DNA from: Opitutia bacterium
Lineage (GTDB): Bacteria > Verrucomicrobiota > Verrucomicrobiia > Opitutales > Opitutaceae
Assembly (NCBI GenBank): GCA_025351035.1
Contig: JANXWT010000419.1
Span: forward strand, 1-5,901
Direction: 5' to 3'
Length of the DNA: 5,901 bases
Positions 1 through 5,353 of this stretch are shown here, in pieces. The position numbers and the translations under genes were made by a program. The notes below the pieces were generated by a model. That model worked only from the letters and a program-made list of their open reading frames with translations, searched no databases and was not told the DNA's origin. Position 1 is the stretch's first letter; each line of letters starts with the position of its first letter.

Positions 1-926
1 TTGTCGCCGAGCGAGCGGCGCTGGTCGAGCGGCGTGGTGATGTCGGCGACGACGTTGACGCGCTGCTCCTCGACGCCGAGCGCGGAGATCTTGGTGAACG
101 CGGCGGGTTCGACGAGGCGCACTTTGCCCGCGAGCGGCGACGGACCGCCCCATTGCTCGAATTCCACGGCGGCGCCCGGCGCGAGCGCGGCGCCGTCGCG
201 CGAGAGGAGTTCGATGACGACTTCGAGGTCGGTCGGGTCACCGACTTCGACGAGCGGCGTGCCGGCGATGACAGGGCGTTCGCTTTCCTGATAAACGTGC
301 AACACGCGGCCACCGACGGGCGCGCGGACTTCGATCAGCGCGGGCGGCGTGCCGACGGCGCCCGCTTCGGCGAGTTCGGCCTCGATGACACGCAGCGCGC
401 CGTCGGCGGCGATGGCATCGCGCGCGGCGGCGGTTTCGCGGAGCCGGATGTTGTCGAGGTCCTGCGGCGAGACGGTGCGGTCGGCGAACATTTTTTCGAT
501 GCGCCCCAGCTCACTGCGAGCGAGGTCGTGGGCGGCCTTGGTTTTTCCGAGTGTGGCAACGGCGGCATCGCGGCGCGCTTCGGCGAGGCGGCGGGCGCGC
601 GGATCGAGGGGAGTGGCGGCCATCGGCTCGATGGCGGCGACAATGTCGTTGGCGGCAAGTTCGGCGCCGGGCTTGAACGGCACACGGCGCAACTGGCCGT
701 TGACGGGCGAGGAGACGACGTAGCGTTGGTGAATGCGCGTCTTGCCTTCTTCGCTGACGGTGGCGCGCAGCGGACCGTAGACAGCGCGAGCGGTCTCGGC
801 GGGCGCAGGTTGCGGGCGCAGGCCGAAGCCGAGGAGCACGATCAGCACGGCGCCGCCAGCGTAGGGCAGCCAGCGGAAGGGGCGTTTGGATGAGGGGCGC
901 GAAGCAGGAGCGGGTGACGGATTCAT
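1..926 (-). CDS. HlyD/MacA-type periplasmic adaptor (membrane fusion protein), partial
   Basis: This is the adaptor of a tripartite exporter, anchored in the inner membrane and spanning the periplasm to an outer-membrane channel. The frame opens at an ATG at 926 and runs 308 codons off the left edge without a stop, so the C-terminus is missing. Residues 1-17 are basic and proline-rich, and 18-36 form one hydrophobic anchor (WLPYAGGAVLIVLLGFGL). Residues 66-100 and 197-230 look like the two halves of a biotinyl-lipoyl domain (SPVNGQLRRV; VRAPVGGRVLHVY). They flank an Ala/Arg/Glu-rich alpha-hairpin at about 105-190. A beta-barrel follows, with the adaptor-family stretch FTKISALGVEEQRVNV at 278-293. 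It starts 45 bases after the permease stop, so it is probably co-transcribed with it. I see no Shine-Dalgarno sequence, but the next in-frame Met is at residue 102, inside the lipoyl region, so the start is secure. An adaptor for an RND pump is the alternative, but the neighbours favour an ABC exporter. Confidence 0.9.
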   Translation of the reverse strand, partial: MNPSPAPASRPSSKRPFRWLPYAGGAVLIVLLGFGLRPQPAPAETARAVYGPLRATVSEEGKTRIHQRYVVSSPVNGQLRRVPFKPGAELAANDIVAAIEPMAATPLDPRARRLAEARRDAAVATLGKTKAAHDLARSELGRIEKMFADRTVSPQDLDNIRLRETAAARDAIAADGALRVIEAELAEAGAVGTPPALIEVRAPVGGRVLHVYQESERPVIAGTPLVEVGDPTDLEVVIELLSRDGAALAPGAAVEFEQWGGPSPLAGKVRLVEPAAFTKISALGVEEQRVNVVADITTPLDQRRSLGD

Positions 927-936
927 GGCAGAAAAG

Positions 937-957
937 TTGAGAGCTGAGAGTTGAGAG
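937..957 (-). repeat. Three tandem 7-base units in the permease-adaptor gap
   Basis: On the plus strand three 7-mers follow each other exactly: TTGAGAG, CTGAGAG, TTGAGAG. They differ only at the first base of the middle unit. Read as mRNA on the minus strand they are CTCTCAA, CTCTCAG, CTCTCAA, ending ten bases before the adaptor's ATG. They fill about half of the 45-base gap and occupy the place where a ribosome binding site would be expected. Function is unknown. It could be a dispersed short repeat or simple slippage. Confidence 0.7.
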
Positions 958-971
958 CCGGCAGCAGAGGG

Positions 972-3338
972 TTATTCGGGCGCTTTGAGGGCGGCGATGA
1001 GGTCGAGTTTGTTCAGTTGGCGGAGGACGAAAAGCGCGGAAATGGTGGACGCGATGACGACGACGATGACGGCGTAGCTGTAAGTGTAGGGCGTGAACAC
1101 GAGCGGCAGGCGCACGGTCTCGGTGTTGACGGCGTGGATGATGACGGTCGAGAAACCGGTGCCGAGCACGAGGCCGGCGGGCACGGCGATGAGCGCGAGG
1201 ATGGTAAGCTCGATGACGAGGACCGCGCCGACTTCGCGCTGCGTCATGCCGACGACGCGCAGCGTGGCGAGTTCGCGCGAGCGCTCGGCGAGGGAGATGC
1301 GGGCGTTGTTGTAGATGACGCCGAACGAGACGATGACGGCGAACGTGAGGTAGATCGTCTGGAGCAGGCCCATGCTCTGCGCGGTGGTGTCACGGAAACT
1401 TTTGCGCAGCGACTCCTTGATGACGGCGTAGCTGATTCGCGGGATGCCTTTGAGGGCTTCGAGAAATTCGGCGCGCTTCGCCAGATCGAGCGTGATGCTC
1501 GCGCCGGTGATGACGTCGCCCTCGCCGAGAAAGCGGTTGATGGTGTGGAGGTCCATGTAGGCGGCGATGCCGGTGAAATCCTCAGCGAGACCGGCGAGTG
1601 TGACGGTCACGGTCCGGCGTTTGCCTTCGAGTGACTCGACGGTGACTTGGTCGCCCACCTTTGCGCCGAGGACGTCGGCGAGTTTGGCGGAGAGGATGAT
1701 GCCGTCGGGCGGCGGCATGATCTCGCGGCCCTCTTTGTCGACGGCGCGGCTGTGGATGCCGCCCGGAATTAGACTGCGCAAACCGATCTGACGGTTGCGG
1801 CCGTTGAAGTGGATGCGCACGGCGGCGTTGCGGGCGGGCTCAAGGCTGATGACGCCGGGAAGCTGCGCGATCTCGTTGGCCGTGCGCGCGGAAGACGGCT
1901 CGATCAGGCCGACATTGATGTCCTGCCGCTGCACGACGTCCCACTGGAAATCGAGGACGCTCGCGATGCCGGCCTTGAAAGTGTTGGGCAAAATCAGGAG
2001 CGCGGTCGCGAGCGAGAGGCCGATGACGGTGAACAGCGCCTGCACGGGGCGGCGCTCGAGGTTGCGGATGGCGATGCGGAATGAGTGCGTGAAGAGATGC
2101 GCGAAGCCCGCGCGTTCGACGAAGGCCGGGCGGAAGCTCGCGGGCGGCTCGGGGCGCATCGCCTCGGCGGGCGGGAGTTTCGCCGCGCGACGCACCGCGC
2201 CGAAAACGCCGACGGTCACCGCGGCGAGACCGACGCCGAGCGCGACGATGACGGCGGGACGGTCGAAAGTGAATTGCAGATCGGGGAAGCGGAAGAAAAG
2301 TTCATACATCTTCACGAGCTTCAGACCGAGGAAGAGACCGCCGCAGAGACCGAGCACGAGACCGGCGACAACCATGACGAACGCGAACTTCAGATAATGG
2401 ACGACGATCTGGCGGTTGGTGAAACCGAAGGCCTTGAGGATCGCGATCTGCTCGCGCTGGAGCGAGAGGAGACGCGTGAGCACGGCGTTGGTCATGAACG
2501 CCGCGACGCTGAGGAAGACGGTGGGGAACCCGATCGAGAGAATCGACAGCACGCGGATTTCGTCGGACACACGGATGTGCGACGGATGGTCTTTGCGCGC
2601 GAACGCGCCGAAGCCGCCGTAGGGCAGGAGGAGACGGTCGAGTTCCTTGAGGACGGGCTGCTCGTTCGCGCCGGGCGCGAGGGTGATCGCGACGTGGTTG
2701 AACGCGCCGTAGAGATCAAACGCGGTCGCGGCCTCCTTGTAGGGCATCCAGAAAATCCCGTAGGTGCGGTTGTCGGGCAGCGCGGCGCCGGGGCGGGATT
2801 CGAAAATGTATTCGGGCGAGAGGACGATGCCCGCGATGCGGAACTGCTGGCGGCGGCCGTGCAGGAGCATCGTGAGTGAGTCGCCGGGGTTGAGTTGGTT
2901 GGCGAGCGCGAAGGCTTCGCCGACGAGCACCTCGCCGCGCGCGCCCGGCGAGAGCCAACGACCACGGCGGAGGAAGAGGCGGTTGAGTTCGGGTTCGCCG
3001 AAATCCGGCAGCGAGCGCACCATGCCGCCCGCGGGTTCGCCGAGACCGGGCAGGTCGAGCGTGACGGGCGACGAGAGATCGGTCTGCACCGTCGCGACGC
3101 CGGGGATGGCGCGGAGTTGTTCCTGCAGGTGGTTCGGCGCGCGCCTGAGCGACGCAAAAATTTCGGCGAAGTGGTTCGTCTGGTAATACTCGGCGCGCGT
3201 GCCGTCGAGCGACGAGATGAGACTGCGCGCCATGATGAGCATCGCAAGGCCGCACGCCATCACGAGCGAAACCGCGGCGGCCTGGCCTTTGAGGCGGCGC
3301 AGGTCGCGGATTAGCTTGCGGTCGAGGTGGGGGAGCAT
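972..3338 (-). CDS. FtsX-family ABC exporter permease with two tandem MacB-like halves
   Basis: This is the inner-membrane permease of a MacB/LolCDE-type (type VII) ABC transporter, 788 residues, ATG start at 3338 and TAA stop. Hydrophobic segments are seen at about 21-43, 265-287, 317-342 and 361-383, then again at 433-455, 656-678, 704-730 and 752-774. Each half therefore has one helix, a large periplasmic domain (about 44-264 and 456-655), then three helices. Each half carries an FtsX coupling stretch after its second helix: LQREQIAILKAFGFTNRQ (293-310) and ERSRELATLRVVGMTQRE (685-702). No ATPase motif is present; the nucleotide-binding subunit is the upstream gene. Known relatives include E. 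coli YbbP, which also joins two FtsX modules, but 4+4 helices without extra linker helices is my reading here. It lies 157 bases after the ATPase and 45 before the adaptor. No Shine-Dalgarno sequence precedes the ATG: the mRNA there reads TTCCTCCGCC. Substrate unknown; lipid, peptide or drug export are all possible. Confidence 0.93.
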   Translation of the reverse strand: MLPHLDRKLIRDLRRLKGQAAAVSLVMACGLAMLIMARSLISSLDGTRAEYYQTNHFAEIFASLRRAPNHLQEQLRAIPGVATVQTDLSSPVTLDLPGLGEPAGGMVRSLPDFGEPELNRLFLRRGRWLSPGARGEVLVGEAFALANQLNPGDSLTMLLHGRRQQFRIAGIVLSPEYIFESRPGAALPDNRTYGIFWMPYKEAATAFDLYGAFNHVAITLAPGANEQPVLKELDRLLLPYGGFGAFARKDHPSHIRVSDEIRVLSILSIGFPTVFLSVAAFMTNAVLTRLLSLQREQIAILKAFGFTNRQIVVHYLKFAFVMVVAGLVLGLCGGLFLGLKLVKMYELFFRFPDLQFTFDRPAVIVALGVGLAAVTVGVFGAVRRAAKLPPAEAMRPEPPASFRPAFVERAGFAHLFTHSFRIAIRNLERRPVQALFTVIGLSLATALLILPNTFKAGIASVLDFQWDVVQRQDINVGLIEPSSARTANEIAQLPGVISLEPARNAAVRIHFNGRNRQIGLRSLIPGGIHSRAVDKEGREIMPPPDGIILSAKLADVLGAKVGDQVTVESLEGKRRTVTVTLAGLAEDFTGIAAYMDLHTINRFLGEGDVITGASITLDLAKRAEFLEALKGIPRISYAVIKESLRKSFRDTTAQSMGLLQTIYLTFAVIVSFGVIYNNARISLAERSRELATLRVVGMTQREVGAVLVIELTILALIAVPAGLVLGTGFSTVIIHAVNTETVRLPLVFTPYTYSYAVIVVVIASTISALFVLRQLNKLDLIAALKAPE

Positions 3339-3346
3339 GGCGGAGG

Positions 3347-3366
3347 AACCACTAATTCACACTGAT
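3347..3366 (-). repeat. Doubled 10-base unit immediately before the permease start
   Basis: On the minus strand two adjacent 10-mers read ATCAGTGTGA and ATTAGTGGTT, sharing AT-AGTG in register. They end eight bases before the permease ATG. The unit is AT-richer than its surroundings and takes the position of the ribosome binding site. I have an unverified impression that similar AT-AGTG decamers recur between genes in some environmental bacterial genomes. Confidence 0.5.
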
Positions 3367-3391
3367 GCGGAATATTTTCTGGACCAGGAGA

Positions 3392-3455
3392 GGCGCAGTC
3401 TCGCTGCGCCCAAGGCGGTCGACATCGTATTCGAGGGCGCAGCAAGTCTGCGCCC
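3392..3455. repeat. REP/BIME-like pair of inverted palindromes
   Basis: Two perfect stem-loops share the same stem. The first, 3392-3410, pairs GGCGCAG with CTGCGCC around a five-base loop (TCTCG). The second, 3435-3455, pairs GGGCGCAG with CTGCGCCC around another five-base loop (CAAGT). Comparing loops and flanks, the first on the plus strand matches the second on the minus strand better (GCAGTCTCGCTGCG against GCAGACTTGCTGCG), so the two lie in opposite orientation. They are separated by 24 bases. That is the arrangement of a bacterial interspersed mosaic element made of REP palindromes. It sits between the ATPase stop and the permease start, where such hairpins can stabilise the upstream mRNA or attenuate downstream expression. 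Neither hairpin is followed by a T-run, so a simple terminator is unlikely. Confidence 0.8.
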
Positions 3456-3495
3456 CTACGAAATGCCGCGGTTGGTATTCAGCGTTCATGTGCAT

Positions 3496-4254
3496 TCACC
3501 ACCGCAAGGTGGACGGCGCGGCCCGAGTGGCGTTGCGGTGTTCGCTCAGCACGCGGCCGTCGGAGAAATGGATGACGCGGTCGGCCATCTCGGCCATGAC
3601 GGCGTTGTGGGTGATGAGGATGGTGAGCGTGCCAAGTTCGCGGTTGGCGCGCTCGAGGGCTTCGAGGACGACGATGCCAGTGCGGACGTCAAGGGCACCG
3701 GTGGGCTCGTCGCAGAGGAGGACCTCGGGGCGTTTGGCGATGGCGCGGGCGATGGCAACGCGCTGTTGTTCGCCGCCAGAGAGCTGCGCGGGAAAATGAT
3801 CCATGCGCGGCGTGAGGTTGACCATCGCGAGGGCTTCCTCGGGCGGCATCGGGTCGCGCGCGATTTCGGTGATGAGGCCGACGTTCTCGCGCGCGGTGAG
3901 GCTCGGAATGAGATTGTAGAATTGGAAAATGAAACCCACGGAGTTGCGCCGGTAATTGGTGAGCTGGGCCTCAGTGGCGTGGGTGAGATCGGAGTCGCGG
4001 TAGGCGAGCTCACCCGCCGTGGGGATGTCGAGACCGCCGAGCTGGTTGAGCAAGGTGGTCTTGCCCGAGCCGGAGGGTCCGAGAAGGACGACCAGTTCGC
4101 CCTCGTAAAGATCGAGGTCGACACCGTCGAGGGCGCGGACTTGGGCAGTGCCTTCGCCGTAGATTTTGGTCAAGCCGCGCACGCGGAAGACTTGGCGGCG
4201 GCTGGTGGCGGCCGGGGCGTATGATCCGGAAGCGGGTGAGCTGGTTGGTTGCAC
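3496..4254 (-). CDS. ABC exporter ATP-binding subunit, LolD/MacB type
   Basis: This is the cytoplasmic ATPase that powers the adjacent permease, 252 residues. All ABC motifs are intact: Walker A GPSGSGKT (59-66), Q-loop Gln111 in FIFQFYNLIPSLTARENV, signature LSGGEQQ (158-164), Walker B VLLCDEP (178-184) followed by the D-loop GALD (186-189), and switch His216 in ILITHN. The Q-loop sequence and DEPTGALD ending are typical of the LolD/MacB/FtsE-like group that pairs with FtsX-type permeases. The start is GTG at 4254, with GGGGA five bases upstream. The first 22 residues are low-complexity (Ala/Ser/Pro) and precede the conserved core at VFRVRGLTKIYG. No better-placed in-frame ATG is visible; the ATG at 4283 is out of frame. 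It is the first gene of the exporter cluster. Since the permease appears to be a fused pseudo-dimer, two copies of this ATPase would be expected per complex (inference). Confidence 0.95.
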   Translation of the reverse strand: MQPTSSPASGSYAPAATSRRQVFRVRGLTKIYGEGTAQVRALDGVDLDLYEGELVVLLGPSGSGKTTLLNQLGGLDIPTAGELAYRDSDLTHATEAQLTNYRRNSVGFIFQFYNLIPSLTARENVGLITEIARDPMPPEEALAMVNLTPRMDHFPAQLSGGEQQRVAIARAIAKRPEVLLCDEPTGALDVRTGIVVLEALERANRELGTLTILITHNAVMAEMADRVIHFSDGRVLSEHRNATRAAPSTLRW

Positions 4255-4260
4255 GTGTTT

Positions 4261-4279
4261 CCCCGGGTGTGAGCCGGGG
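4261..4279 (-). promoter_or_regulatory. Small hairpin overlapping the ATPase ribosome binding site
   Basis: Bases 4261-4266 (CCCCGG) pair with 4274-4279 (CCGGGG) across a seven-base loop. In the mRNA the downstream arm contains the GGGG that forms the only Shine-Dalgarno-like sequence (GGGGA, 4260-4264) before the GTG start at 4254. If the hairpin forms, it would partly mask that site and lower translation initiation. Six G/C pairs are plausible energetically, but in a GC-rich genome such a stem can arise by chance. Confidence 0.35.
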
Positions 4280-4356
4280 GCATGCAGGCTACTTGGGCGC
4301 GGGTAGCGTGCAACTCAAAGCCCCGGGACCGGCATCGGTATCAGCGAACCTTGCCG

Positions 4357-4424
4357 AAGCGGAAAAGACCGCTTGTTAGGGCGGCCAATACCGGCCAAAA
4401 GGCATAAGATACCACCGAGGGTGG
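4357..4424 (-). other. Hairpin-rich stretch after the adenylate kinase gene
   Basis: In the 176-base gap between adenylate kinase and the ATPase, two short stems are visible. At 4412-4424, CCACC pairs with GGTGG over a three-base loop, starting seven bases after the kinase stop. On the minus strand it is followed by an AU-rich tract that is not a clean T-run. At 4357-4374, AAGCGG pairs with CCGCTT over a six-base loop. Between them CGGCCAA occurs twice, at 4382-4388 and 4392-4398, ten bases apart. The first stem could be a weak terminator for the kinase gene, and the doubled heptamer could be a protein-binding site. I see no convincing promoter, and no small gene in the gap. Confidence 0.3.
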
Positions 4425-4430
4425 CGCGAC

Positions 4431-5138
4431 TCAACGAGTAGCGACTGTGGGGTGCAGTGTGGCGAGAGTGCGACGGAACACGTCGTCGGGTGTCCCACTG
4501 GCGTCGATCATACGGATGCGACCGTGCCCGCGGTAATAGCTGATGAGCGGCGCGGTGCTTTTTAAGAAGGCGGCCATGCGCACGCGGCCGGCGTCCGGCT
4601 CGTCGTCCGCGCGCAAGACCAGCGGCGCGCCACAATGATCGCAGAACCCGGGAATTTTTGGCGGGTGGTGCGTGATGTGGAAAGCAGCTTTGCAAATCCG
4701 GCAGGTGCGGCGGCCGGTGAGGCGCGCCAGGATGGTTTCAGCGGGCAACTCGTAGCAAAGGGCGGCGTCGAGATGGAGCCTCTCCTGTTGAAGCAACTGG
4801 TCGAGCGCCTCGGCTTGCGCGACCGTGCGCGGAAATCCGTCGAGGAGAAAACCGCCGCGGCAGGTGAGGCAGCGGATGCGTTCGTGCACGAGGCTGAGGA
4901 CGATGTCGTCGGCCACGAGTTCGCCGCGGTTCATGCAGGCGACGGCGGTGCGCATCGCGGGACTCGGATGCTCGACGGTGCCGGACTTGGCGATGCGGAA
5001 AATATCGCCGGTCGACAGTGCGCACGCGCCGGTGTGGGCGGAGAGGAGCTGCGCCTGCGTGCCCTTGCCGACGCCGGGCGGACCGAGCAGCACGAGCCGG
5101 CTGGGTTGGGCGACGGCACGCGGCGGAGTGCGGCACAC
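4431..5138 (-). CDS. adk: Adenylate kinase family protein with Cys4 (zinc-type) lid
   Basis: It transfers phosphate between ATP and AMP to give two ADP, in the cytoplasm. From the GTG at 5138 it has 235 residues. Visible motifs are the P-loop GPPGVGKGT (19-27), STGD of the AMP site (42-45), DGFPRT (100-105), and a long lid opening at LTGRRTC. The lid holds four cysteines, CRIC (146-149) and CDHC (166-169), the arrangement that binds structural zinc in many bacterial adenylate kinases. Downstream, DDEPDAGRVR keeps both acidic residues and the arginines of the usual DDxxExVxxR block, but has Asp for the Glu and Gly for the Val. I chose GTG because GGGAGG lies seven bases before it. An in-frame ATG at 5186 would add 16 residues unlike the family and has no ribosome binding site. 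It may be a second copy, since adk often sits near secY, and another nucleoside monophosphate kinase cannot be fully excluded. Confidence 0.88.
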   Translation of the reverse strand: MCRTPPRAVAQPSRLVLLGPPGVGKGTQAQLLSAHTGACALSTGDIFRIAKSGTVEHPSPAMRTAVACMNRGELVADDIVLSLVHERIRCLTCRGGFLLDGFPRTVAQAEALDQLLQQERLHLDAALCYELPAETILARLTGRRTCRICKAAFHITHHPPKIPGFCDHCGAPLVLRADDEPDAGRVRMAAFLKSTAPLISYYRGHGRIRMIDASGTPDDVFRRTLATLHPTVATR

Positions 5139-5145
5139 GGCGCCG

Positions 5146-5151
5146 CCTCCC
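5146..5151 (-). promoter_or_regulatory. Shine-Dalgarno sequence deciding the adenylate kinase start
   Basis: The minus strand reads GGGAGG, separated by seven bases from a GTG codon at 5138-5136. This is close to the ideal sequence and spacing, and is the strongest ribosome binding site in the window. It falls inside the longer frame that begins at ATG 5186, so it argues for the shorter protein. Confidence 0.7.
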
Positions 5152-5279
5152 TGCAACCAAGCCGTGCGTTCACGCGGTGCTTCCATGGGGCTGGGTGGGT
5201 TGCGCCAAAGATACGCGCGATGGGATGCAGGAGCGCGCCGCGGGTTGGCGAAAGCTGCGCACGGGTTGCCGGCAAGGGC

Positions 5280-5313
5280 AAAAAGCTGCCGGCCGCAAAG
5301 CGACGCGCCGGCA
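5280..5313 (-). terminator. Probable intrinsic terminator after the oxidoreductase beta gene
   Basis: On the minus strand TGCCGGC (5313-5307) pairs with GCCGGCA (5293-5287) over a 13-base loop. Three bases or fewer later comes a run of five T (5284-5280). It begins 40 bases after the stop codon of the beta-subunit gene, the right place and orientation to end that transcript. The loop is longer than ideal and the T-run short. A third GCCGGC copy at 5268-5273, inside the perfect palindrome TTGCCGGCAA (5266-5275), offers an alternative pairing with 5307-5314. Confidence 0.5.
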
Positions 5314-5353
5314 ATGAAAAGAGAGGCGTTCGAGGCAGTGTTCCGACGACTAC

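Noticed and set aside
153..893. Plus-strand open frame of 246 codons
   Set aside because: It is the mirror of the adaptor gene, which runs open from 926 to the left edge with clear family motifs. The plus product is low-complexity.
2085..2879. Plus-strand open frames over the permease (also 951-1634)
   Set aside because: These are antisense shadows rich in Glu/Asp/Gly/Arg, with no family match, over a permease with well-defined helices and motifs.
3392..3455. CRISPR repeat or intrinsic terminator
   Set aside because: There are only two palindromes, in inverted rather than direct order, with no third unit and no T-run after either stem.
3199..4224. Long plus-strand open frame of 341 codons
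   Set aside because: It lies antisense to the intact ABC ATPase and the permease start, and its product is a Gly/Glu/Asp/Arg-rich string with no recognisable domain. GC-rich codon bias on the minus strand creates such frames.
4286..4313. Possible promoter for the exporter cluster (TTGCAC, 16 bases, TAGCCT on the minus strand)
   Set aside because: The -10 match is poor and the leader is GC-rich. Boxes of this quality are expected by chance.
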